A stretch of 64,000 nucleotides of DNA from Pleurodeles waltl. Taxonomy: Eukaryota > Chordata > Amphibia > Caudata > Salamandridae. Made by a program: the position numbers and the translations under genes. Positions 1 through 9,868 of the stretch are shown in pieces. The first letter of the stretch is position 1. The number at the start of each line of letters is the position of its first letter. Under the pieces are notes generated by a model. That model was not told the DNA's origin and did no database searches. It saw only the letters and a list, made by a program, of their open reading frames with translations. Where the stretch lies: positions 847,057,978 to 847,121,977 of the forward strand of contig NC_090437.1 of NCBI RefSeq assembly GCF_031143425.1, given 5' to 3'.

Positions 1-1245
1 GGGTGTTTGTGTACCCCAGTGCAAGCATTCCTGTGTGGGGGCTTGTGTGATGATGGTTGGGGGGTTGTTCTGGGTATGTGCAGTGGGCATGCTTTAGTGA
101 GGGGTGTCCATGCTTAGTTGTGTCATGCAGGGCTTGGTGTTTGGATGGGTGGTTTGTGTTATGGGTACATTAGTGAGGATTTGGAGTGATAGGGGAGGGT
201 GTGAGGGTGGGGGGGGTGTGATAGCATGCAGGTAGGGTGGGGGATCTGATAGTTAAGATTTGACTTACCAGTGTCCCATCCTCCACCGACTCCTCCGAGG
301 CCCTCAGGATGCAAGATGGTCAAGACTTGCTCCTCCCATGTTTTAGTTGTGGGGGAGGAGGTGGGGGTCCGCCGCCAGTCCGCTGTACCGCGATGTTGTG
401 CCAGGAGACCGTTGAACTCACCTTCCCCCGTAGGTCGTTCCACCTCTTCCTGATGTCCTTCCTATTTCTTGGGTGCTGTCCCACGGCGTTCACCCTGTCC
501 ACTATTCTGCGCCATAACTCCATCTTCCTGGCTATTGATGCGTGCTGTACCTGTGATCCAAATAACTGTGGCTCTACCCGTAGGATTTCCTCCACCATGA
601 CCCGGAGCTCCTCCTCGGAGAAGCGGGGGTGTCTTTGGCGTGACATGGGGTGGTGTGTGTGATGTGTGGGGCGGTGTGAGTGTTGATGTGTGTGATGATG
701 TGTAGTGGTGTGTGGTGTTTTGTGCGTGGACGTGGTGTGGGTGATGGTGTTGTGTGCCTCTGTATGGTGGTGTTGTCTTGGCTGTGCTGTCTCTCTGGCC
801 TTCTCTCTGTAACAGTGGTCGTAGGGGTTTGTGGGTGATGTGGGTGTGTGTTTTATATTGAGTTGGGTGTGTGGGAGTATTGTTTGTATGTGTATCAGGT
901 GTGTGTATTTGTAATTGTCCAATGTGGCGGTGTTTTGGAGATGTGTGTGTATTTTGAGCGCGGCGGTGTGTACCACCAATGGAATACTGCGGTTGAAAGA
1001 CCGCCGGTGGATTCGTGGGTCGTAATAGCATGGGCGTGTTTCTGTTGGCGTGTAGGTGGAGGTTTTGTTTCCGCCAGTTTATCACTGACCTTTGGTGTGG
1101 CGGTGTTGTGTGGGTGTCTGAATTTCGGCAGATTCCGTGATGTTTGTCATAATAGCTGTGGCGGAACACCGCCGCTGCAGCGGTGTATTGGCGGTCTTCT
1201 GCACGGTGGTAAGCGCCTTTTACCGCCAATGTTGTAATGACCCCC
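1..1245 (-). mobile_element. Harbinger element 1 (5' part, runs off window)
   Basis: PIF/Harbinger DNA transposon read on the minus strand; its 5' end is at 1245 and the rest lies beyond position 1. Its terminus begins GGGGGTCATTACAAC on the minus strand and leads into GGCGGT-rich subterminal sequence and a CA-rich leader before the Myb/SANT gene. The leader and gene match the element at 1447-4400, which faces the other way, so the two copies are divergent with only a 201 bp spacer. The other terminus and any transposase are not visible. Confidence 0.85.
269..646 (-). pseudogene. Harbinger Myb/SANT protein 1, exon 1 (frameshifted)
   Basis: Myb/SANT-like DNA-binding protein of the NAIF1-like type that accompanies Harbinger transposases and is thought to bind element ends and help bring the transposase to DNA. 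The ATG at 646 opens with MSRQRHPRFSEEELRVMVEE, followed by the helix-rich Myb-like part ending RKRWNDLRGK, as in the copy at 2015. The proline run and the downstream block TWEEQVLTILHPEGL are in different frames, so one base has been gained or lost near 340. The exon ends at a good donor (GTAAGT, minus strand, 268-263), the same place as in the other copies. The second exon would lie beyond the left edge or in 1-260, where I see no clear match. Confidence 0.8.
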
Positions 1246-1446
1246 TTTATCTTCTAAACTTTGTATCTGCTTTTTGTAGTATATGGTGTTGATGAAAATA
1301 ATTTAATCTACCAATTGGACAGGTTGTGCCAAATCTGTCCATGGGTCAGAAAGCCCACCAGGTATAAGTGATTTTACATTTGGGGAAAAAAGGAACGCAG
1401 AGTCCCATCCTGGCATTGGGCCACAGCCCAACTCCAAAAAGACATA
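1246..1446. other. spacer between divergent Harbinger copies
   Basis: About 200 bp without coding signal, separating the facing 5' ends of two Harbinger elements. It ends with ATA (1444-1446), the left target duplication of the second element. The DNA resumes at 4404 on the far side of that element. Confidence 0.7.
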
Positions 1447-2014
1447 GGCCCTCAGTACAACTCTGGTGGTAAATCCCGCTTACCGCTGTACATAAGACCG
1501 CCAACATACCGCAGCGGCCGTGGAATTCCGCTACAGGTATTACGACCCACAGCTCGGAATCCGCCACAATACAGACACCCACACAAGTCCGCCACACCAA
1601 AGGTCAGTGATAAACTGTCGATAACAAAACTGACACCGTCATGCCAACAAGAATATGCCCACACTATCACGACCCACGAATCAACGCGGCGGACTTTCAA
1701 CCGCGGTAAACCATTGGCGGTACACACCACTGTGCTCAAAATACACACACATATACAAAACACCTGATACACATACACACACCACACCCACACACCCAAT
1801 CCAATATAAAACCCACACCCACATTACCCACAAACCCTTACTACCAGAAATTTGAAATCAGGTCAGAGAGAGACAATACCTTAAACAACACCAGCATCCA
1901 CAGACACACAACACCATCACTTACACAACATCCACGCACCTCAAACAACACACAACAACACATCCCCTCACACATCAAAACACACACCATCTCACACATC
2001 ACCCACACCACATC

Positions 2015-3410
2015 ATGGCACCTCAACGACACCCCTGGTCCTCTGAGGAAGAGCTCAGGGTCATGGTGGAGGAAATCGGCCGGGTAGAGCCACAGCTATT
2101 CGGATCACATCTGCAGCAGACATCCATTGCAAGGAAGTTGGAGCTACGGTGGAGAATAGTCGACAGGGTCAACGCAGTGGGACAGCATCCAAGAACTAGG
2201 GATGACATCAGGAAGAGGTGGAACGACCTACGGGGGAAGGTGCTTTCCGTGGTCTCCAGACACCAGATTGTAGTACAGAGGATTGGCGGTGGACCCCCAC
2301 CTCCTACCCCACAACTAACAACATGGGAGGAGCAAGTCTTGGCAATACTGCATCCTGAGGGCCTCGCAGGAGTAGCAGGAGGACTGGACTCTAGTAAGGC
2401 AAATCTTTACTACTTTATCCCCCACCCTACCTGTTTGTGATCACATAGCCCACCCTTACCCTCACACCCATCACCCCAACAACCCACAGATACCCCACCA
2501 ACACAACCACACATCCCAAAAACAAGCCCTGCATGTAACACCAATGCATGGACACCCATCACCAAAGCATGTCCAGTACAGATACCCACACAGACCCCAA
2601 ACCAACTATCACACAAAGACCAAGGCAAGAATGCAAGCACTGGAGTAGAGGGTCACTCACCCATTGCACATGATGGCACACACAGATGCAATAATCATGC
2701 TTTTACACCCCTACAGGACCCCTACCCAACGTCACCGGACAGGTGGTGCTAGACATATCCAGTCCACCCACAGAAGAGACCCACAGTGATGACAGCAGAT
2801 CTGCACGTCTGGATCAAGATGACCAGCCCGGCCCATCAGGGACCTCGGGACAGTCGGTTCCCCTGACACAGTCACAAGCCACCACTGACCCTCCCCCCTC
2901 AGGAAACACCAGCTCAGCACCCACCCAGTGGGCCCATCCCTCTGTCCCCAGGACACGTCAATCAGCAGTGTGTCCACCACTACAGGGAACCCAGGCAAAC
3001 GCACTAACACAGGACGATCAGGGACTTGGGGCAGTGGCAGTGGGCACACGGTTCAGGGGACAGAGGCACAGGACAACAGGGAGGCTGGGAGGACTGCTGT
3101 GCGACAGGGGGAGGACTGGCCCAGGGAATCCACTCTCCACGAGGCCCTCTCCAACAGCATGGGAGCTTACCATCAATCCCAGGAGACAATGGCAATGGTA
3201 CTGGCCAAGTTTCAGGAGACCCAGCGGCTGCAGGAGGAACACTACCTTGGGATCAAGGAGGACTTGAAGTCCATTAACAACACCCTGGGCACCATTGCAG
3301 GGGTGCTGGCAGACCTTGAGAATCACATCCCCTACCTCAGTCCTTGGCAGGATAAAGCACTCTGGGCACCAGGTCCCCTCCAGAACCAGTGGAGAATCAC
3401 TTCCACTTGA
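2015..3410 (+). pseudogene. Harbinger Myb/SANT protein 1 (two exons)
   Basis: Best-preserved Myb/SANT gene in the window. Exon 1 (2015-2393) starts MAPQRHPWSSEEELRVMVEE and runs unbroken through the Myb-like domain (about residues 5-75, ending IRKRWNDLRGK), a Pro-rich stretch and TWEEQVLAILHPEGL to a GTAAGG donor. The acceptor CTACAG at 2711-2716 keeps the frame: exon 1 has 379 nt and exon 2 continues as PLPNVTGQVVLDISSPPTEE. Exon 2 encodes an acidic, Ser/Thr/Pro-rich linker and a C-terminal amphipathic helix (ETQRLQEEHYLGIKEDLKSI, near 3220-3290) likely to be a coiled coil. The linker changes frame between about 2950 and 3030, judged against the copy at 40654, so the gene is probably inactive. 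Role: DNA-binding partner of a Harbinger transposase (family knowledge). Confidence 0.8.
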
Positions 3411-3520
3411 GAGACTGTGGCTTTGAACTCCTCAGGATAAAGCAGTGGGCAAACCACCCACTTGAGAGACTTGAGAGAATGTGGCTTTGCACTCCCCAGG
3501 ATAAAGCAGTGGGCATGGAG
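3340..3520 (+). repeat. short direct repeats in Harbinger element 2
   Basis: The motif CAGGATAAAGCA recurs at about 3349, 3433 and 3497, with neighbouring copies of CACTTGAGAGACT and GTGGCTTTG. These are two to three imperfect units of roughly 65-85 bp just after the Myb/SANT stop codon. I do not know their role; slippage duplication is the simplest reading. Confidence 0.7.
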
Positions 3521-4403
3521 CCTCCTCGTGCAGCAGTGGCGTTGTGCGTTCTTCCGGCTGAGGTGGCCCCCATGCCCCCTCCCCCAGAGGTGCCTGTTTC
3601 ATTTCGATCTGATGCCCCTCCAGTGTTCTCTCCATTTCCAGTCAGGTATCTAGTGTGGGCTTCGCCCATGCATTTTGGGACCAGTGGTCCACGGACAATG
3701 ATTGGTGCACTATCCGGACTTGTGTAGTTGGTGTACATAATTGTATTTACTGGATTTTGAACTTTGATAATGAGATTTCACATGATTATCTTCATTCAAA
3801 TCATTTCCTTTTGTCCTTGCGTTCTTCCAGAGGGTGGGGGGTGTATGTGTACTGTTGCTGCATGTATTTGTGTATATGGTGTTGTGGATGAGGATGGGGG
3901 TGGGGGTGGGGGTGTTGTGTGTTGTATGTGTATGTCACTCTCTTTTTCCTCCCCCCTCCCCCTCCCCTGTGTTGTAGGTGCAGTACTCACTGTGGTCGTC
4001 GCCGCCGTCTTTGGTGCTCCTGATAGAAGAGAAGGAAGACCAACATCAGCAGTATCTGCAATTCGGGCTCCATGGCGCCCTGTTTCCTTGTGGGGTGTGG
4101 AGAGGTGAGTGTTTTCCCTTCTGCGTACTGTTTCCGCTGTGTTTTTGTTCACGTTGGTTCTGCCCCGGAAAAGGTGGCGGATAGGCCTCTTGTGATACGG
4201 TAGGCGGTACATTGTCTTCCGCCTGTCTGTTGGCGGTTACCACTGCGGTGTTTGTTTCTACCGCCATGGCGGTCGGAGCGTTAAAGTGGCTGTCTATGTT
4301 GGCGGTATCCGCCATGGTCATGATTCCATTTTTTTTCCGCTGGCCTGTTTGCGGTACTACCGCCACTTTAACACCGACCTCTAGGGTTGTAATGAGGGCC
4401 ATA

Positions 4404-7001
4404 GTCATCTTTCTGGATTCCTCCCCCAGGACAGTTAGGAGGTGTGACCCATTTAGGGAGGTAGCCCCAAATATGCCACTCCGGAAGGGAGGGGAAATAG
4501 AAAGACTAGTAGAGTAGTAAACAGCCACAGAGACTCTATTGACCCAAGGTTGATTTGTTTCTGTTGTGAGCACTAGAATCATCCATAAAAGTGGGGTACC
4601 CTTTTTTATCATTAGCCAAAGTTTAAAGTTTGTCAGGGCTTCTGGACAAGGAGACTTTGTGAGATTCACACAAGCTACACAAACCTGGACTCCCTGCGGT
4701 GTCTAGCTTGAGGAAACACCTGGTTTTGCTATATTTTCCTGGGTACCAGCTGAAATAGGACTCAAAATCTACAATGACCCAAATTGCAAAAAGGGTAGAT
4801 TTTGAGTGGAAAAAAACCTGATACGTCTATGTTGCATTTTGGGACCTTTCCTATTTGGACGCTATACACACACACACATCTGGGGTGAACTTTGTGGGCC
4901 TCTGCAGAATCTAGAACTTTCCTGTAACAAAATGTGAGGAAAATGTATGCCTTCAGCCAAAGTTTGAGGTTTGCGAGGGCTTCTGGGTAACAAAATCTTG
5001 TACGATCCACACAAATGACTCCACCCTGGATTCTCCCAGGGTGACTAGTTTTCCAAAATATCTGGGTCTTGTAGGTTTCCCTGGGTACCCCCCGAGCTAG
5101 GGCCCAAAATCGCAACACATTGCAAAAAAAGTGGTCAGTTATGAGTGAATACATTTTGTGTGTCCTAATTGCATTTTGGGCACTTTCCTGCCAAGGGTGC
5201 TAGGCTCACCCACACAAGTGGGGTATCATTTATATCTGGAGACATGTGGGGATGCTGGGTGTTAGGAAATCTATAGATCCCAATAGCTTTCAGAACTTTC
5301 CTGCACACAAATGTGAGGAAGGTATGTATTTTTAGTCACAGCTTGAACTTTGCAAAGGCTTCTGGGTAACAAAACAAAACCTCATGAGAACCACACAAGG
5401 CACACCACCCTGAACTTCCCCAGGCTTCTAGCTTTCAGAAATGTCTGGATATGGTAGGTTTCACAGTGTGCCAGGCGAGTAAGGGCCCAAAATCCACAGC
5501 TACCCAAAATTCAAAAAAAGGATCAGTTTTGAGTAGAAAAAATGTATTTGTCCCTTTTAAGCTTTTTTGCTTTTCTTGTAACAGGTGCTACGCATGGAAA
5601 CGCTGGGTGGAAACATTTGTGGATCCTTACATATTCCCAAATTTCCCTCACCAAAATATAAGGAAATGTGTGTTTTTAGCCAGGGTTTGTGGTTTGCAAG
5701 GGATTCTGAAAAACATATTGAGAACCACAGAAGTCACATCACCCTGGAGTTCCCCATGTCCCTAGTTTTCAGAAATGTCTGGGTATAGTAGGTTTCCCTG
5801 GACGACGGCTGAGCTAGGTCCAAAATATGCAGCTACCTGCATTGTAAAAAAGCATTCATTGGTAAAAGTTTATGTCCTTTCGGTTGTGTTATGGGGCCTT
5901 TTGTGTTGCAAGACCTAGGCCCTGCCATACCATTTTTATCAGGCAACATATGGGAACACTGAATAGTAAAACATTTGTTATTACCATTTGGATTTCTCAG
6001 CATTTGTGGCTTCCAAATATAAGCTATTGTGCAAGAAAGGGTGCATGTTACAAAATGCTTTCTGAATCACATGATATTACGGTTAACCACAAATTCAAAG
6101 ATGCACAAATGATCCTTTTTCCTATACTCAGTATCCTCTGTACAATTCGGAAATAAATAAGTTTCCTTCGTACCTATTTTCATTCTTTATATTTTTACAT
6201 AAGAATTGCTGTGCAGTCTGTACACAACGAAAACCCATTGCAAGGTGCAGCTCAGGTGTTGGCTCTGGGTATCACATGTTTTTGGAGGACCAACAACCCT
6301 TATATATCACCAAGGTTGGAAAGGTCTGTTGAACTTAATGTATATTGCTTTTATAAATTGGCCCACATGGCAAGATGTTGCAGATGAACACTTTGTCACA
6401 TATAGCTTTGTTTACTACTCATTTTTATTATTTTTTATTTCAACAGATAGTTTATTTGGGAAACCCTGAGGGATCCAGTCAAATGACCGCTTTCTAAAAT
6501 TCAGACTTTTGTCTACTTCTCAAAAGGATATAGCTTTCCAAGATCACCTATGGATTTCACACCTGTTTACACCATACCCTCCAAGCAGGCTAAGACCTCA
6601 CAAATTAGGAAAATGCACTACCTCTTAGAAAAGTGCAAACACTGTACTAAAAAATGTTTTTGATACAACACTACTTGCTCCTCAAAGCTGGGAAGATAGT
6701 GATCCTAGCATAGCAAACCTTTCATTGATGCCATTTTTAGAAAACAATGCATGCACTTTCTTGCACATCACTTGTTTCCTATTTTTCCCACAAAACTCAA
6801 AATGTACCTATATTTTACAAATTATCTTGGTTCTCTCAAGGGGAATCTACAAATCCTGTGTATCATTAGAATCCACAGGATATTGAGATAAAAGGTTGCA
6901 AATTTGTCTAGATACTTTTTGTGGAAAAACATTTTGAAAAGTTAAATTGGAGGTTCGGGCGTTGGGGGAAGTGGGACAAACCCCAGCAGTCAAAAGGTTA
7001 A
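4404..7001. mobile_element. possible non-autonomous piggyBac-type element, internally repeated
   Basis: This block has no coding capacity I can recognise. It ends with a motif reading CAGCAGTCAAAAGG just before TTAA (6998-7001); inverted, TTAACCTTTTGACTGCTG resembles vertebrate piggyBac-type ends. I cannot identify a matching left end. Harbinger element 2 may have inserted into it, in which case 1246-1446 would be its left part. Tentative. Confidence 0.3.
4605..5870 (+). repeat. diverged tandem repeat, unit 340-380 bp, four copies
   Basis: Four diverged units can be aligned by the block GGCTTCTGGGTAAC and its variants at about 4638, 4978, 5358 and 5701. Each is followed by an 'aaccacacaag-caccctgga' segment and a 'ggtaggtttccctgggtac' segment. 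Spacing is about 340, 380 and 343 bp. Divergence is high, so the array is old. No open reading frame is conserved between units. Confidence 0.75.
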
Positions 7002-7734
7002 TATGCGTATGTGATAGGCTACAATTGCTTTGCAGTTTCTACTTTGTGGGACGTCACATCACAGGTAAGTACATCAAGACTTATTACATCACAGGTACTT
7101 TTCCAGTACTTTACATCACAGGGAAGTAAGTTTTAATTGTTTAAAGTTGTTAAAGTCATCTGTTTTATCTTGATCTCTTATTACACTTTTACTTATGCTT
7201 ATGAATGTGAATGTCTGTATTTATGTGTGCATATGTATTTATTTATTACCTAGTTATAGTTAAGACCATGTTTTTCTATAGACAGAGCATTTTTTGTGTT
7301 GCCAATAACTTTGATACCGTTTGATGAATCTTTATGAAATTTTCAAAATGTATACTTTGGTCAGTTCAGCTGCTGTCTTGAAAGTTTTGGGGTGATCCAT
7401 CAAGCAGGGGGGCAAAGAAAACAGGAGGTCCCAAAATACTTTCAAAAGTGAAAAAAAAAAGAAAAGGTGCCAGGGTAGGGTCACCCTGAGGCTTAGTCTA
7501 GGGGTCCCTCACAGACCCCGTCAAGGCTATAGAATGTATTTATTAAAATGTCAGAAAAATAGGGATCCGCAGATTTACCCAACATTTTTTTGTAAAAAAG
7601 GGAGGTCTCCTGTCCTTTTTCTATTTTTATTTTGCACCCACCCACCCCCGGTTAGCCAGGTCCTGGGGGCAATGTGGGCTTTAAAAAGTGGGGGAGCACA
7701 CAGGCTCCCCTCCTAGGGCATGCATTAGACCGAG
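7002..7734. other. no gene seen
   Basis: AT-rich DNA without a recognisable gene. The short motif TACATCACAGG recurs three times between 7050 and 7125. A purine-rich stretch near 7400-7480 leads toward the minisatellite. Confidence 0.5.
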
Positions 7735-8290
7735 GGACCTCCACCTGCCTGGGGCAATCCGGGACAAAAATGTGGGAAACCATGGGCCTCAAGCCCTGGG
7801 GACTGCCACCTCCCAGGGGGAACACAATATTTTGATATGGGGGAGGGCAGTATTGCTCCCCCAAAGCCCTGGGGGCTGCCACATACCTGGGGCTGAATGA
7901 AAATTGAATACGGGGGCACATGTGGCCCCCTCACAGCTGCAGGGACCGCCACCTCCCCGGGTGATTACTGAGAAATATGCTGGGGCCACGTGTCCCCGTG
8001 CCATCTTGCCCCCTTGCCCTGGGGACCACCATCTGCCTTGGGCAAAACAATGTGGCCTGTATGGCCTCCGCAAGAGTCCTGGGAACTCATACCTTCCCTG
8101 TAAGGTATTCTACATGGGAGGGGGCCGAATCGCCCCCTTGCAGCCACCACCTCTCTGGGATTATTCCTGTAAATTAAGGAGGGGGACAGTGCAGCCCCCC
8201 GCTGCCCTAGGGACCACCACCCCAGGGCTAAAATGAAAGAATTAAGGGGGTCCGTTGCAGCCCCCAGGCCCCGGGTATCACCACTTCACT
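7735..8290 (+). repeat. GC-rich minisatellite, ~70 bp unit
   Basis: About eight imperfect units, each with a block like CCCTGGGGACNNCCACCTCCC followed by a 'gggnna-aaattaa-gggggc' spacer. Blocks sit near 7795, 7868, 7937, 8017, 8085, 8138, 8204 and 8269, giving a period of roughly 55-80 bp. Several overlapping open frames cross it on both strands, as expected for a repeat without stops, and I do not regard any as a gene. Confidence 0.75.
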
Positions 8291-8299
8291 GGGGCTAAA

Positions 8300-8674
8300 C
8301 CTGTAAATTAATCAAAGAGCTCCTGCGTGCAGAAAGCGGGGTTTTCCTGCACACAAATATGCATGCAGGGAAACAGATGAAAACATTCCTCCCGCAAGCA
8401 CAGAGCTGCTATTTCAAGCAGCTCCCTGCTTGTGGGAGCAATGCCGACTCTGGCATGACGTGGGGAGTCGACTAGGACTGTGGGGGCTTTTGGGCTCCCC
8501 TGTTGGTCCTCAGTTGGCAGCAAGCATCTTGCTCGTGTGCCAATTTGAAGTTATTCCATTGAGAAATCATTGCAATAATAATAGTCTCTCCGTAGAATGA
8601 ATTCAAAGCGGCACACAAGAAAGATGTTTGGTTTGAATGTTATAGTTACCTTTTGATGCACAGCCGAAGAGAGT
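8300..8674. other. no gene seen
   Basis: Unannotated stretch between the minisatellite and the SINE. Nothing recognisable on either strand. Confidence 0.4.
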
Positions 8675-8760
8675 GTCTTGTGGCCTACTAGTAACGCTCT
8701 TGGACTGTCAGTCATTAGGTTGAAGGTTCAAATCCTGTGTTCTCATGCATTGTGTCTATT
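8675..8760 (+). mobile_element. tRNA-derived SINE fragment
   Basis: A tRNA-like head with an A-box-like TGGCCTACTAGTAACG and a near-consensus B box GGTTCAAATCC about 40 bp later, the spacing of an RNA polymerase III promoter. The acceptor stem does not fold cleanly and no CCA-compatible 3' end is present, so this is a SINE head or tRNA pseudogene, not a working tRNA. Confidence 0.5.
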
Positions 8761-8824
8761 TATTTACTAGTGCTTTGACTGTTACACATTCCTAGTGATG
8801 AAACATTTATGTCTTTTCACCATC

Positions 8825-9140
8825 AATATAGCAACGTTAGTTCGAGTTATTTCAATTAACTGTAACGTTTGCCCTAAGGTTACTATAACTCATCCCTTTG
8901 CAATGCACTGCTAATTATCCCAGATATTACAGCACTCCTGACAACTTTTATAACATAAATAAAAATATCAATGAAACATTAGAAGTCAAATTATTGAAGG
9001 TGAAACTGTGTATGGTGGGGGCACGAGTTATAGTTACGTTAGGGTGCGAGTTATAGTTACTTGACATAACTCTAACTATACCTGCTGAGTTTCAAAGGTT
9101 TGTGCGTGTAAATTCAGAACCTAACTATAAAAGCCCTGTA
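8825..9140 (+). repeat. repeat family with GTTATAGTTA motifs (copy 1)
   Basis: Contains repeated GAGTTATAGTTAC motifs (about 9025-9060) and an inverted CTAACTATAAAAGCCCTGTAACC segment (9120-9145). The same motifs occur at 47485-47640, 48420-48490 and 50465-50835, each time beside Penelope-like sequence. Non-coding. Confidence 0.6.
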
Positions 9141-9154
9141 ACCTTTGACTTCTT

Positions 9155-9225
9155 AAGTGAATATATATGCATATCCATATCTATATCTATCCCCATATAT
9201 ATATATATATATATACACATATTGC
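9155..9225. repeat. TA/TATC-rich microsatellite
   Basis: Simple sequence of ATATCT and (AT)n runs between the GTTATAGTTA repeat and the Penelope-like coding remnant. Confidence 0.85.
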
Positions 9226-9868
9226 TGAACAGTGATCCAATGAATGAGTATGCTAAGATTTATCATTTAAAATGGCGAGACTGGCTTGACAGGTGTTTTC
9301 TGGGCGATCCGGAATATGAATATCTGAGAAATGACCGGCCAGTGAAACCCACCATATATTTTCTACCTAAAGTGCAGACCAACATCAACAATCCCCCTTG
9401 CAGACTAATAGTGAGTGTGATAGGATCGCTATTACAAAACTCTTTCAGGTTTATAGACATTTTCTTCTTCCTGTATGTGCCCACGTTATCCTCCTACACT
9501 GTGGACTCAATGATCTTCCTCAAACACATTAATGGGATTTCCTGAAAAAAAGAATATCTCATGGCAACAGTATGAAAGAACGCACACATGGAATGAATGC
9601 TTGTAAATATTACATGAGATCAGAATTTGCTAGTCTTTTTGAACATACAGAGTTGCTCCTAGAAGTTCTGTATTGTTGTTTATCGCAGAATTATTTCAGT
9701 TTTGGCAACAAGCAATATTTGCAAACATGTGAGACAGCAATGGGAACGTAATTTGTGCCCATGTTTGCCAGCCTTACGATGGGCCATTGGGAGGCTGAGA
9801 CAATATGGACTGATGAAAATGAAGAAGTCCTAGAGTAGGTCATAATAGGGGTAGAATTCATGGATGAT
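9226..9868 (+). pseudogene. Penelope-like element reverse transcriptase, 5' part
   Basis: Reverse-transcriptase remnant of a Penelope-like retroelement. Reading in order: KPTIYFLPKVQTNINNPPCR and LIVSVIGSL (9345-9430), the family's 'LPK-h-K...PPGRPIVSG.GS' region; then, after a frame change and stops near 9541, QNYFSFGNKQYLQTCETAMG (about 9690-9750) and ASLTMG; and finally EFMDD (about 9857-9868), the YxDD-type catalytic motif. The solo LTR begins directly after this motif, so the gene is split exactly at its active site. Multiple frame changes show it is long dead. Confidence 0.75.

Larger units (their letters stand above)
1447..4400 (+). mobile_element. Harbinger element 2, complete, transposase-less
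   Basis: Complete 2954 bp PIF/Harbinger element. The left end reads GGCCCTCAGTACAAC and the right end is the inverted GTTGTAATGAGGGCC, with GGCGGT-rich subterminal DNA on both sides. A 3 bp duplication ATA flanks it (1444-1446 and 4401-4403). Inside is a two-exon Myb/SANT gene, but there is no DDE transposase on either strand, so it is non-autonomous and would depend on a transposase made elsewhere. The 3.5-4.0 kb part holds direct repeats and low-complexity G/T- and C/T-rich DNA. Confidence 0.88.

Noticed and set aside
320..1229. His/Thr-rich open frames on the minus strand upstream of the Myb/SANT start
   Set aside because: They come from the CA-rich leader of the Harbinger element. The conserved protein begins at the ATG at 646.
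7652..8236. Overlapping open frames on both strands
   Set aside because: Produced by the GC-rich ~70 bp minisatellite lacking stops; frames conflict with one another.
8675..8760. Functional tRNA gene
   Set aside because: A and B boxes are present but the acceptor stem and 3' end do not form a proper tRNA; a SINE head is more likely.
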